A stretch of DNA of 64,000 nucleotides. Origin: an uncultured Acidimicrobiales bacterium. Its GTDB lineage: Bacteria > Actinomycetota > Acidimicrobiia > Acidimicrobiales > SZUA-35. The translations under genes were made by a program, and so were the position numbers. The stretch lies in NCBI GenBank assembly GCA_937997485.1, contig CALKTH010000012.1, forward strand, positions 1-64,000, given 5' to 3'. Of the stretch, positions 1 to 8,627 are shown piece by piece (within the stretch, counting starts at the first letter, position 1; each line of letters starts with the position of its first letter). Below the pieces are notes generated by a model. The model was not told where the DNA came from, did not search any database, and saw only the letters and a list, made by a program, of their open reading frames with translations.

Positions 1-1
1 T

Positions 2-343
2 GAGCTGCCCCCGTCGGCCGTTCTTGTCTTCTCCTCGTTGGCGGTACTGGAGCGCAGCGGTGGTCCGGCCATCCGGGCGATCGATCAATTGAGTGAGACG
101 CTGCGGGCCCGGCATACCGCTCGGGAAGAACTCCGCAGCCAGGCAAGCCAGGCTGCGGCGTCCGCAACGGCCTTGGCCGCGCTTCCTGTGGTGTTTGGCG
201 GCTTCGTGGCGTTGTTGGAGCCGAAGGTCGCTCAGTTCTACTTCTCCGCACCGGGAGGCGCGGCATGCATCGTCGGCGCCCTCCTGCTCACCGTCGGCGG
301 GCACGAATGGATCGACTCGCTGATCTGGGGCGAGCGCACATGA
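2..343 (+). CDS. TadB-like Flp pilus assembly membrane protein (partial)
   Basis: Only the C-terminal 113 residues lie in the window; the frame is open to the left edge, so the gene begins outside. Two hydrophobic segments near the end (around ALPVVFGGFVALL and CIVGALLLTVGG) fit the last part of a type II secretion F (T2SSF) platform protein, which in Tad systems sits in the inner membrane and works with the TadA ATPase to extrude Flp pili. The next gene is a second T2SSF-like protein overlapping by 4 bp, then a DUF4244 pilin and a TadE protein, which is the usual actinobacterial tad order. Family assignment rests mostly on context because so little of the protein is visible. Confidence 0.75.
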   Translation, partial: ELPPSAVLVFSSLAVLERSGGPAIRAIDQLSETLRARHTAREELRSQASQAAASATALAALPVVFGGFVALLEPKVAQFYFSAPGGAACIVGALLLTVGGHEWIDSLIWGERT

Positions 344-954
344 TCGCCTTGCTTCTTGCCGCTGCGATTGCGCTGTTCCTCTGGCCGCATGCGATGCCGC
401 GCCGACGCCTCCGGCTCCTGACCGCTGCCGCGCCGCGCCAGGTGCAGCCATCGGGTCAGGTCGTGGGGCCGCGGCGACGGCACTGGCGAGCGCGGCAACG
501 TCGTGAACGGGAGATGAGTGATGCAGTCGTACCTGTGATCGATCTCCTGCTCATCGCTGTGGGTTCGGGGGCCACACCTCGGGGCGCCCTCGATCTGATC
601 CGAACGACAGGTCCGGCGGTGGTGCGCCCGACGCTGGCTCGAGTCTTGGAACGTGAGGAGGCAGGAGAACGCCTCGACACCGCATTGCTCCGATTCCGAG
701 ATGAGCTGGGCGATTCGTTCGCCCCGATCGTTTCGGTCTTGCTGTCGGCGTTGCGAGACGGTGCGCCCATCTCGGAAGTGGCGGGGCGGTTGAGTATCGA
801 CGCCCGAACTGCTCGGCGTCGCCAAGCGGAGGCCGCGGCTCGCCGCCTCCCCGTTCAGCTCATGTTCCCGCTCGTTTTGTGTGCGCTCCCTGCCGTCTTG
901 GTCGGTGCGGTCGTGCCTCTGATCTTGGTTTCGTTCCGATCGCTGATCGGCTGA
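340..954 (+). CDS. TadC-like type II secretion F domain protein
   Basis: This 204-residue protein probably pairs with TadB as the inner-membrane platform for Flp/Tad pilus assembly. It starts with a membrane helix (residues about 2-15), has a basic stretch, then a T2SSF-type helical domain (VPVIDLLLIAVGSG..., REEAGERLDTAL, ISEVAGRLS) and two closing hydrophobic segments (about 168-200). ATG at 340 overlaps the preceding stop (ATGA), indicating translational coupling; an in-frame ATG at 265 lies inside the upstream gene and was not chosen. It is short compared with full TadC proteins, as is common in actinobacterial tad loci. Confidence 0.8.
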   Translation: MIALLLAAAIALFLWPHAMPRRRLRLLTAAAPRQVQPSGQVVGPRRRHWRARQRREREMSDAVVPVIDLLLIAVGSGATPRGALDLIRTTGPAVVRPTLARVLEREEAGERLDTALLRFRDELGDSFAPIVSVLLSALRDGAPISEVAGRLSIDARTARRRQAEAAARRLPVQLMFPLVLCALPAVLVGAVVPLILVSFRSLIG

Positions 955-1012
955 GAGCGAGACCGCTCGCGGCGTTGCCGCCTTCCAAATCCCGTCTTCG
1001 GAAGGAAGACAC

Positions 1013-1225
1013 ATGTACATGTTCAATGCACTCATCGCAGCTTCGACTGCCGGCCGGTACCCACTCCATGAGGGAGAACGAGGGCAGGCAACAGCCGAGT
1101 ACGCACTGGTGATTCTCGGCGCCGCAGCGGTGGCAGCGCTCTTCCTGGCGTGGGCGACGAGCACGGGGCGAGTCTCCCGGCTGCTCAACGCGGTGCTTGA
1201 TGCCGTGATCGGCCAGGTCGGCTGA
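1013..1225 (+). CDS. DUF4244 Flp-type pilin
   Basis: This 70-residue protein is the likely structural pilin of the Tad pilus. It has the pilin hallmark ERGQATAEYALVILG (residues about 22-36): a processing site followed by a conserved Glu and a hydrophobic helix that forms the pilus core. DUF4244 is the actinobacterial Flp pilin family located between tadC and tadE. A good ribosome site (GGAAGGAAG) precedes ATG 1013; a second ATG two codons later (1019) is an alternative start. The stop overlaps the tadE start (TGATG). Confidence 0.85.
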   Translation: MYMFNALIAASTAGRYPLHEGERGQATAEYALVILGAAAVAALFLAWATSTGRVSRLLNAVLDAVIGQVG

Positions 1226-1623
1226 TGCGGCGGGGAAGGACGAGTCGGGTTCGGCGGCATGTCGACGAGCGAGGGCAGGCAACCGTTGAGCTCGCACTTG
1301 TCCTTCCCGTCGTCGTGCTCGTCGCCATGATTGTCGTGCAGGCCGGTCTCGTCGCGACCGATTCATTGCTTGTGCACCACGCAGCACGAGAAGCGGCGAG
1401 GGCGGCGGCGGTCGAGCCGACACCAGCGGCGGCGCGGGCTGCCGCAATCGGGTCGACCCGGCTGGACCCGGGCCGGCTGACGGTTGTGCTCAGCGGATCA
1501 ACTGCTGAGGGCGAGATCGTCAGAGCGACCGTTCGCTACCGGTCACCCACTGCGCTGCCGCTCGTCGGTCGGTTCGTTGGGGACGTCGACCTGTCCGCGA
1601 CGGTGGCGATTCTTGTCGAGTGA
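1225..1623 (+). CDS. TadE-family pseudopilin
   Basis: This 132-residue TadE-like protein is a minor pseudopilin of the Tad machine. After a basic N-terminus it carries ERGQATVELALVLPVVVLVAMIV (residues about 14-36), the TadE/TadG motif in which Glu follows the processing site and a long hydrophobic helix follows. The start overlaps the pilin stop by one base. The rest (HHAAREAARAAAVEP...) is the typical alanine-rich periplasmic part. No further tad gene follows; the next gene is convergent. Confidence 0.85.
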   Translation: MRRGRTSRVRRHVDERGQATVELALVLPVVVLVAMIVVQAGLVATDSLLVHHAAREAARAAAVEPTPAAARAAAIGSTRLDPGRLTVVLSGSTAEGEIVRATVRYRSPTALPLVGRFVGDVDLSATVAILVE

Positions 1624-1652
1624 CGACGCCAAGCGGACCACTCCACGTCGGT

Positions 1653-2297
1653 CTAGTTGACGTGCTGGGCGTACTCGATAAGGCGAGTCATCACCTCGTC
1701 GTTCACCTTGTCCACGGCGCCGGCATCGAACGGTGGCTGGGGGTCGTACTCGACCATCAGCTGCATCGCCTTTGCCGCCACATCGTCGACCAGGAGTTCG
1801 GCGAGACGGAGCGCCATGTCGATGCCGGAAGAAACGCCGGCAGCGGTGATGATGCGGTCATCCAGATGCTCGACCACCCGCTGGGGTGTCGGGATCGCTC
1901 CGAGGCGAGCGAGCTCTTCGTACGCGCCCCAATGGGTGGTGGCCGTCTTGCCATCGAGCAGGCCGGCGGCGGCAAGAACAAACGAGCCCGTGCAGACCGA
2001 GGTGGTGAAGCGGGTGTTTGGGTGGACGTTGCTGACCCAGTCGACGATGGCGTGGTCGGCGCCGTCAGTGAAGGCTCGCGTGCCCACCCCGCCCGGCACC
2101 ACGACCACGTCGGGGTCCGTCATCTCGTCATAGGTCTGGTCGACGGTGAGACCGAGGAAGCCGTTGTCGGTGCGAATCTCTCCTCGTCGATCACCCACGA
2201 AGTGGACGGTGGCACCGGGTAAGCGTTGCAGGGTCTCGTACGGGCCGATGGCGTCGAGCGCCGTGACTTGGGGGAAGAGGGGGATGGCGATCTTCAT
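1653..2297 (-). CDS. DJ-1/PfpI family protein (isonitrile hydratase-like)
   Basis: This 214-residue protein has the flavodoxin-like DJ-1/PfpI fold. The nucleophile elbow Cys is C102 in TTSVCTGS, followed by the AAGLLDGKTATTHW segment conserved in the InhA (isonitrile hydratase) and GlxA branches, and a conserved Glu lies in GPYE near residue 21. Its substrate cannot be read from the sequence. It lies downstream of and co-directional with a GlxA-type regulator that carries the same fold, so the regulator may control it. ATG 2297 was chosen over GTG 2309 because the core fold begins right after it. Confidence 0.85.
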   Translation of the reverse strand: MKIAIPLFPQVTALDAIGPYETLQRLPGATVHFVGDRRGEIRTDNGFLGLTVDQTYDEMTDPDVVVVPGGVGTRAFTDGADHAIVDWVSNVHPNTRFTTSVCTGSFVLAAAGLLDGKTATTHWGAYEELARLGAIPTPQRVVEHLDDRIITAAGVSSGIDMALRLAELLVDDVAAKAMQLMVEYDPQPPFDAGAVDKVNDEVMTRLIEYAQHVN

Positions 2298-2357
2298 GGA
2301 ACGTCTCACTTTGTTTGGTGATCTTTGGGTTGGTTGGAGGTGGTGGAGCGGGGCTTG

Positions 2358-3371
2358 CTAGCTCGCTGCGGCGAAACGTTGCCGGTAGGCGGAGGGGGAG
2401 ACGCCAAGCCGGCGCTGAAAGCAACGGCGGAGTGACTCTGCAGTGCCCAGTCCGGCTTGGCGGGCGACGGCGTCGAGGCCAACCGAAGTGTCCTCCAAGA
2501 GTTGACGAGCAAGCTCGACTCGGACGTTCTCGACGTATCTTGCGGGCGTCACGCCGATCTCGGCCTGGAAGCGTCGAGCGAGGTGGCGGGCGGACAGGCC
2601 AACCTCGGTCGCCAGCTGTTCGAGACGGAGATCGCCCGAAGGGTTGGCATGAATCTGGTTCTGCGCCGCCCTCACGGGTTCGGTCTCGGCAGGGTCGCTC
2701 CAGATCGGTGTTGAGAATTGTGACTGGCCGCCCGGTCGGCGAAGGAACACGACGAACCAGCGGGCGACGGTCTGGGCGACGGCGGCGCCAAGGTCGGCCT
2801 CAACTATCGCCAACGCGAGATCGATGCCGGCAGTGACGCCGGCTGAACTCCAGACCGGGTCGTCCCGGACCCAAATGGCGTCAGCGTCGATCTCCGCTGC
2901 CGGTGCGACCTTGCGAAGGTCGTCGGTCCAGGCCCAATGCGTGGCGGCCCGCTTGCCATCGAGCAGCCCGGCGGCACCGGCGAGAAAGGCTCCAGTGCAG
3001 ACCGTCGCCACTCGGCTCGATGCGCTGGCCGCAGCTGCGACCCATGCCACCAGGTCGGGATTCGACACGGCGTGGCGCCGAGTCCCCGACCCTCCAGGAA
3101 GGACCAGCGTCCCTCGCAACGACGCAGGGTCGGGCAGCGCTTCCGCCGTCAGGATCAGGCCAGACTCACTCAATACGCCCGGGCCGGCAGGGCTGACGAT
3201 CGAGGATGCGTAACGCCGGCCGGCAATCCCCATTCGGTCTGCCACTTCGTTGGCCGCATTGAACACCTCGAATGGTCCGACCAGATCGAGGGCCTGCATA
3301 CCGCTCGTGGCGAGAAACCAGATGTGATGGTCGGACGAGTGCACGCCCCCATCGTCCGCTCTCATCACCAT
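2358..3371 (-). CDS. GlxA-family AraC-type transcriptional regulator with DJ-1/PfpI domain
   Basis: This 337-residue regulator has an N-terminal DJ-1/PfpI-like sensor domain (residues about 15-200; elbow VATVCTGAFLAGAAGLLDGK, followed by ATHW) and a C-terminal AraC/XylS double helix-turn-helix (about 235-335; LSARHLARRFQ..., GLGTAESLRRCFQRRLGVSPSAYRQRF). Members of the family regulate amino-acid or choline-derived catabolism and sense small ligands through the N-terminal domain. Several start codons (3398, 3371, 3365) are possible and none has a convincing ribosome site; 3371 is a compromise. A second DJ-1/PfpI protein follows 60 bp downstream on the same strand. Confidence 0.88.
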   Translation of the reverse strand: MVMRADDGGVHSSDHHIWFLATSGMQALDLVGPFEVFNAANEVADRMGIAGRRYASSIVSPAGPGVLSESGLILTAEALPDPASLRGTLVLPGGSGTRRHAVSNPDLVAWVAAAASASSRVATVCTGAFLAGAAGLLDGKRAATHWAWTDDLRKVAPAAEIDADAIWVRDDPVWSSAGVTAGIDLALAIVEADLGAAVAQTVARWFVVFLRRPGGQSQFSTPIWSDPAETEPVRAAQNQIHANPSGDLRLEQLATEVGLSARHLARRFQAEIGVTPARYVENVRVELARQLLEDTSVGLDAVARQAGLGTAESLRRCFQRRLGVSPSAYRQRFAAAS

Positions 3372-3494
3372 GTCGTCAATGACACGTCCCCCACACATCG
3401 AGACATCTCGGCCCCTGCCTTCCTCGTGGCACCGTGAGTTGTCGCTCTGACGTCATGTAACGGTGCCGCCAACTCACGAGGGCTCGAGGGCGGG

Positions 3495-5777
3495 TTAGAA
3501 GGGGTCGAGGATGCCGAGGGTGGTGTGGAGGAGGGCGAGGGCGGCGTGCTTGTCGAGGGGCTCGTTGCCGTTGCCGCACTTGGGGCTCTGCACGCACGAA
3601 GGACAGCCCGAGGTGCATTCGCACGACTCGAGCACTTCGGCCGTGGCTTGCAAGTGGCGATCAGCGGCGCCGTAGGCCAGCTCGGCAACCCCTGCGCCGC
3701 CGGGATAGCCGTCATAGATGAACACGGTGGGCAGCCCCGATTGAGGCGCCTCAGCAATAGACACCCCGCCAACGTCCCAACGATCACAGATCGTGAAGAG
3801 CGGGAGGATGCCGATGGCTGCGTGCTCGGCTGCGTGGAGTGCGCCGGGCACCCGGAAGTCTCGGATTCCTGCCTGATGCAGAACTGACGGCTGCCACTCG
3901 TACCAGATGGATGTGGTGACAAGCTCCTCTGGTGGGAGGTCGAGGTCGTGGGATTCCTTCACCTCTCGACTGCCGACGTCGCGAACCTGGTAGCCGGTGA
4001 CCTGTGTGGTGACCTTCACCATGCCCAGATGCAGGATGGCCTCGCCCACTGGCTTGGACTCCTTGCTCTCGAGCACGTCGATGCGGATCGAGGACTTGGC
4101 CTGTGTCCATTGGCGGCCACGGTCCTTGCGCACGATCGCTGCTCGGGCCGTGAAGTCGAGCGCATCAACCTTCCAGGGCTGGCCGCGGTGGAGATAGACC
4201 GCTCCCGGGTGGACGAGGGTGCCGGCCCTGGACTGATCCACGGTGCCGATCACCGTGCCGTCGGCCTCCTGGATCTTGATCTCGCCGCCGGATGCCGAGC
4301 GAAGGCCGATGCGATGAAACGGAATACCCCGCCCGGCCCAGAACGCTTTCGGGACGTTGCGGGCGTCTGGTCGTAGCTTCAACTCGTCGTCCTGCACGAG
4401 GCGCCGAACGCCGTCGTCCAGATCTGCCCACCAGACATCGTCGGCGTGGCGTATCGGCGTTTCGTAGGCCGCGCAGGTGAGGTGGGGATCCAAGATGTTC
4501 GGGTTCCCGACGTTCACGACGGCAGGTTCCGGCGGTCGCTGGAAGAGATCTTTTGGATGGTGAACGAACCACTGGTCGAGCTGGTCATCGCCAGCGATGA
4601 GCACGGCGAGCGACTCCTGCCCGTCGCGACCGGCTCGTCCGATCTGCTGCCAGAACGAGGCGATCGTGGAAGGAAAGCCGCACAGGACCGTGGCATCGAG
4701 GCCGCCGATGTCGACGCCGAGCTCCAAAGCGCTGGTGGCAGCAACGGCCCGAACCGATCCGGCAGCCAACTCTGCTTCGATCTCTCGACGCTCCGCAGCC
4801 AGATAGCCGGAACGGTACGGCCGAACGGTGTCTGCAAGCTCGGGGGGCAACCGTCGAGCGACACCGGCGGCGACGCGCTCGGTGAGGGACCGACTGGCAC
4901 AGAACGCGATCACGCGGCGGCCAGATTGCACGAGATCACCGACCATCGAGATGGTCTCGGTCGCTGGAGATTGACGGATGCCCTTGTCAGCATCGATGAG
5001 CGCCGGCTGGACGAGCGCGACGTGGCGAGTGGCGCATGGCGATCCGTCGTCGGTCACTGCGACGACCGGCTTGCCGCACAATTCTTCGGCCAACACCGCA
5101 GGCTCGCCAATCGTGGCCGAGCAGAACACGAACGTGGGCTCGGCGCCGTAGAGAGCGCACGCTCGCTGGAGGCGTCGAAGCACGTGGGACACGTGTGTGC
5201 CAAAGATGCCTCGGAGCACGTGAAGCTCATCGATCACCACGTATTCGAGTCGCTTCAGGAACGTGGCCCACTTGGCGTGGTGTGGGAGGAGTCCGTAGTG
5301 GAGCATCTCGGGATTGGTCAGCAGAACGTTGGCGTGATGCCGTGCCCACGTGCGCTGATCTCGGCTCGTGTCGCCGTCGTAGGTCACGGCTTGCATGCCC
5401 GGGACGTTCATGTGCCCGAACGATCGGAGTTGGTCCTGCGCCAACGCCTTCGTCGGATACAGCAGAAGTGAGGTGCCGGAGCGGAGTCCCTTGACGATGG
5501 ACTCGGCGATCGGTACTTGATACGAGAGGCTCTTGCCGGAGGCGGTACCTGTCGCGACCACCACTGATTGCCCGGCACGGGCGAGGTTGATCGCCTGTGC
5601 TTGATGCGTCCAAAAGCCACCAGCTGGTTCGATGTGAGCGATGGGATTCGGCAGTGGCGCATCCAGCGAACCGAACCGGGCGAACCGTTCCGGCAGCGCC
5701 TCGGCGTGAACGAGACGGCCTTCGTCGGCCAAGCGATCCAGGAACTCCGGAATCGAAGTGGTGAGGCCGACCGTCAC
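3495..5777 (-). CDS. MrfA-like DEAD/DEAH-box helicase with C-terminal DUF1998 (MZB) domain
   Basis: This is a superfamily 2 helicase resembling Bacillus MrfA and mycobacterial Rv3649. MrfA acts in repair of mitomycin-type DNA damage. Visible motifs are Walker A ATGTASGKS (about residues 76-84), DELH (Walker B), FCSAT (motif III) and QQIGRAGRDGQ (motif VI). The C-terminal DUF1998/MZB domain has the cysteine cluster CECTSGCPSCVQSPKC near residue 735, expected to bind zinc. The frame stays open to 5933 but that would overlap the divergent gene at 5911, and family proteins begin close to the GTG at 5777, so that start is preferred. Position between the tad locus and topA matches M. tuberculosis. 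Confidence 0.9.
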   Translation of the reverse strand: MTVGLTTSIPEFLDRLADEGRLVHAEALPERFARFGSLDAPLPNPIAHIEPAGGFWTHQAQAINLARAGQSVVVATGTASGKSLSYQVPIAESIVKGLRSGTSLLLYPTKALAQDQLRSFGHMNVPGMQAVTYDGDTSRDQRTWARHHANVLLTNPEMLHYGLLPHHAKWATFLKRLEYVVIDELHVLRGIFGTHVSHVLRRLQRACALYGAEPTFVFCSATIGEPAVLAEELCGKPVVAVTDDGSPCATRHVALVQPALIDADKGIRQSPATETISMVGDLVQSGRRVIAFCASRSLTERVAAGVARRLPPELADTVRPYRSGYLAAERREIEAELAAGSVRAVAATSALELGVDIGGLDATVLCGFPSTIASFWQQIGRAGRDGQESLAVLIAGDDQLDQWFVHHPKDLFQRPPEPAVVNVGNPNILDPHLTCAAYETPIRHADDVWWADLDDGVRRLVQDDELKLRPDARNVPKAFWAGRGIPFHRIGLRSASGGEIKIQEADGTVIGTVDQSRAGTLVHPGAVYLHRGQPWKVDALDFTARAAIVRKDRGRQWTQAKSSIRIDVLESKESKPVGEAILHLGMVKVTTQVTGYQVRDVGSREVKESHDLDLPPEELVTTSIWYEWQPSVLHQAGIRDFRVPGALHAAEHAAIGILPLFTICDRWDVGGVSIAEAPQSGLPTVFIYDGYPGGAGVAELAYGAADRHLQATAEVLESCECTSGCPSCVQSPKCGNGNEPLDKHAALALLHTTLGILDPF

Positions 5778-5910
5778 CCCCGAGAGGATACTCGGTCCTG
5801 TCAGTCCGAACGAGTGTTCGTGTCGACCCTTGCGTGTTGGCGTGGTTGGGGTCGTGTGACTTTTGAGTGCAAACGGTTGATCTGCTGACACAAACACCGA
5901 CGAAACCGAC

Positions 5911-6861
5911 ATGAGTTCGGTTGCCGCCAGCATTCATACGGAAATCCCACGTTCGGATCTTCGAGGACCTTCCCTCGGTCACGAGCTCGCCACGCAGTTC
6001 CTTTGGTCACTCCAGGCCCAGGACTACAACGGTGCGCTCGAGGCCTACTCCTCGGCTCCGACGTGGGAGGACCGTGCGTTTTGTATCGAATACGCGGCGG
6101 GCTCCGATATCGATGTGAGCTTGCTCGATCCGTGGTGCGAGGCGTGGCCGAACCACGTGCTGCCTGCGTTGTTGCGGGGAGCCGTGCTCGTTGCTCGGGG
6201 CGACGAGATTGCTGCGTTGCCTGATCTTCGAGACGCCAGCCGGGCCGACGACAAGAACCCCATTCCTTGGGCTCAACTGCTGCGTTGTGCCATGCAACAG
6301 CGGGCCCCGGTTGTTGACCTCGAGGCGATGTTGGCCGAGATGCTCGAACGCTACGCGCTGTACGAAGGGCACATTCACTACATCCGTGGGCTGTCTGCCA
6401 CCGGGTCGGGCTCGACCGAGCAGATGCTGACCTTCGCTCGAGTTGTCAACAAGATACTGCCCGCCGGTTCGGCGATCAGAGCGGCCGTTGCGGTCGCTGT
6501 CATCGAAGCGTTGCTGGCCGAGGCTCCTGACGATCACATCGCCTATCTGTCCGACAAGGGACTCACCGAAGAGCTGCTGCAAGCGGCGGGCCAGTCCGTC
6601 TTCCATCCCCAGTTCGACAAGGCGGGCCGGATTCCTCGCATCAAGGCCATGAACGCGTTCGTGATAGCGCTCTCGATGTCTGGCCATGAAGATCTCGCCC
6701 TGATGCTCGCCGATCGCCTCGACGGGGCGGTCACCCAGTGGCCACTGTCGTATCTGGGTCGTCCGACTGAGGCGGCGTGGGCAACCCTGCACGGTCAGCT
6801 GCAAGAGCGATCGGAACAGGCGGCAATCACCCAAGGCCGCGCAGGGCAAATGGCAGGCTGA
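5911..6861 (+). CDS. Hypothetical alpha-helical protein, divergent from the helicase
   Basis: I do not recognise this 316-residue protein. It is rich in helices and alternates small hydrophobic and acidic residues in a way that recalls TPR-like repeats (EAYSSAPTWEDRAFCIEYA, EMLERYALYEGHIHYIRGL, DLALMLADRLDGAV). No signal peptide, membrane segment or catalytic motif is visible, so it is probably cytosolic and possibly a scaffold. It is transcribed away from the helicase gene from a shared 133-bp region. Its codon use resembles the neighbours, which supports a real gene. Confidence 0.7.
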   Translation: MSSVAASIHTEIPRSDLRGPSLGHELATQFLWSLQAQDYNGALEAYSSAPTWEDRAFCIEYAAGSDIDVSLLDPWCEAWPNHVLPALLRGAVLVARGDEIAALPDLRDASRADDKNPIPWAQLLRCAMQQRAPVVDLEAMLAEMLERYALYEGHIHYIRGLSATGSGSTEQMLTFARVVNKILPAGSAIRAAVAVAVIEALLAEAPDDHIAYLSDKGLTEELLQAAGQSVFHPQFDKAGRIPRIKAMNAFVIALSMSGHEDLALMLADRLDGAVTQWPLSYLGRPTEAAWATLHGQLQERSEQAAITQGRAGQMAG

Positions 6862-6966
6862 CGTCGCTACCAAATCACCCAAACAGGTTCAGGGGCCTTT
6901 TGGTCGATACCTTCTGCATCTGGTTGCGGCGAACCATCGTCGGCCAGCCACACCTTCGAGGTCTTG

Positions 6967-8178
6967 ATGCGGCTCACCACCCCCGACGCAACCCAGCCAA
7001 GCGCCGTTGAATTCGTCGGCGCGCATCTCGAACACTTGGTCACCGGTCCGGTTGAACCGTCGCTTCGTTACCGCGGTGGACAGTCGCACGCCGATGCGGC
7101 GCTGGCTGCCTTCGATGTCACGCACTATTACTCCCGGCGCAACGAGGTGTATCCCCAACCGAAGCGGGGTGCCTCCGGTCTGTCGCCGTACATCCGGCAC
7201 GGCCTGCTGGATCTGCCAACGATGTGGGACGCCGTTGCCGGTGGTCCGGCCAAGGACGTCAAGAAGTTTCGCGACGAGCTGATGTGGCAGGAATTTGCTC
7301 GCCACTGGTACGCCCGTCTGGGTCGCCGAACCGGCGACGGGATTCTCCAGGATCTGCCCCACAAGGTCGACGCCGGCAGCTGGAACCGAGACATGGCGTG
7401 CATCGAGCTCACCGTCGATGAACTGGAAGAAGATGGATGGCTCGTCAACCAGACGAGAATGTGGCTTGCCAGCGAGTGGGCGGTCCGCCGAGGGCTCCGT
7501 TGGCAGGACGGCGAAGACGAGTTCTTCCGCCATCTCCTCGATGGCTCACGAGCTGCGAACCGTCTGGGATGGCAGTGGACGATCGGCACGGCGTCCCGCA
7601 AGCCCTACGGCTTCAGTCGCTGGCAGGTGGAGAAGCGAGCGCCCAGCCTGTGTGCATCGTGTGACCTGGTCCACGCTTGTCCCATCGAAGACTGGCCGGA
7701 AGATTCCGACTACGCGCCTACCCCGCAACCGGTGACGCTCCGAGGCGGTGCCCAGACGCAAACGAACGCTGGGCCTTCAGCGCCGGAGATCGTCGGTGAG
7801 CCGGACACCGTCTGGCTCACCGCTGAGTCACTCGGCTCGGCCGATGCGGCCCTCGCTGCTCATCCCGATCTGCCCGTGGTCTTCGTGTTTGACGAGCCGT
7901 TGCTGCAGTCGCTCCAGCTTTCGGCCAAGCGGCTGATCTTCCTCACGGAGATCTTGGCTGAGCTCGGACAGGAGCGAGACGTGGAGCTGCACCTCGGGCG
8001 CCCGGCCGATGTTTTCGTCGACCGTCAAGTGGCCGTGACGCACGCTCCGGTCCCAGGCTTTGCACGACGCGCTCGGGCCATCGCTCCGGTCGCCGTGTAT
8101 CCCTGGCCATGGCTCACGTTCCCGAAGGCGGGCTCGATCGAGAGTTTCTCGGCCTGGCGCAAGACCGCAAAGCGCTGA
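6967..8178 (+). CDS. Photolyase/cryptochrome-family flavoprotein with swapped domain order and putative [4Fe-4S] site
   Basis: This 403-residue protein starts with a photolyase FAD-binding domain (about 35-245): GLSPYIRHGLL, FRDELMWQEFARHW, EDGWLVNQTRMWLAS and DGSRAANRLGWQW. N198 and W202 align with E. coli N378 (near FAD N5) and W382 (electron chain), and W179 with W359. Cysteines C145, C229, C232 and C238 (CASC...ACPI) are placed like the four [4Fe-4S] ligands of Agrobacterium PhrB-type photolyases (C350, C438, C441, C454). After a linker, residues 280-403 look like the alpha/beta antenna domain normally at the N-terminus (VWLTAESL, PVVFVFDEPLL, SAKRLIFLTEIL, LGRPADVF, closing SFSAWRK). Domain order is therefore reversed. 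Repair or signalling function is unknown. ATG 6967 follows GAGGT. Confidence 0.8.
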   Translation: MRLTTPDATQPSAVEFVGAHLEHLVTGPVEPSLRYRGGQSHADAALAAFDVTHYYSRRNEVYPQPKRGASGLSPYIRHGLLDLPTMWDAVAGGPAKDVKKFRDELMWQEFARHWYARLGRRTGDGILQDLPHKVDAGSWNRDMACIELTVDELEEDGWLVNQTRMWLASEWAVRRGLRWQDGEDEFFRHLLDGSRAANRLGWQWTIGTASRKPYGFSRWQVEKRAPSLCASCDLVHACPIEDWPEDSDYAPTPQPVTLRGGAQTQTNAGPSAPEIVGEPDTVWLTAESLGSADAALAAHPDLPVVFVFDEPLLQSLQLSAKRLIFLTEILAELGQERDVELHLGRPADVFVDRQVAVTHAPVPGFARRARAIAPVAVYPWPWLTFPKAGSIESFSAWRKTAKR

Positions 8179-8200
8179 CCTCCGGCTGCGACGGCTGGCG

Positions 8201-8599
8201 TCAGTTGTTCTCAGCAGCTGGACCGGGCGGACGTGTCGCCGAAGCGTCCGGCCTCGCGCTCGCCCAGGCCTTGTCGAACAGGTCGCGCAAGAACTGCGGC
8301 CGTCCCAGACCGGCCAAGGCGAGAAGGACGGCGGCGACGACGGCGGTCGTGCGAAGGCTGCCTCCGCTGGCGACGTAGCCCCGCATTACGACGGTGATGA
8401 AGTAGCCCCCGACTGCTGAGACCACGATGCCGACGTACTTGTTGAGATCGACCGTCCAGCCCCGAATGGCGAAGTAGGCGATCAGAAAGCCGAGGATGAC
8501 GAAGCCCCACATGATCCAACGGAGCGCCGTCTCCATTGGGTCACAGCCGTCGGGCGTGAGCGTGCATGCCAGATCGAAGCGTTCCCAGAGGCCTTCCAC
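8201..8599 (-). CDS. Hypothetical three-helix membrane protein
   Basis: This 132-residue protein has three predicted membrane helices (about residues 26-45, 55-72 and 82-98) and a short polar C-terminal tail (DLFDKAWASARPDAS). I recognise no family. It converges with the photolyase-like gene (22 bp between the stops) and is divergent from the anti-sigma-type kinase. The N-terminal segment with two cysteines (LACTLTPDGCDP) would face outside if the first helix is reversed, but topology is uncertain. Confidence 0.65.
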   Translation of the reverse strand: MEGLWERFDLACTLTPDGCDPMETALRWIMWGFVILGFLIAYFAIRGWTVDLNKYVGIVVSAVGGYFITVVMRGYVASGGSLRTTAVVAAVLLALAGLGRPQFLRDLFDKAWASARPDASATRPPGPAAENN

Positions 8600-8627
8600 A
8601 CCCAGATGCTACGCCACGACTACCGTG

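Noticed and set aside
238-1260. A 340-codon minus-strand frame across the tad genes
   Set aside because: It has Arg/Ser/Pro-rich composition with no domain, and the opposite strand holds four well-supported coupled tad genes.
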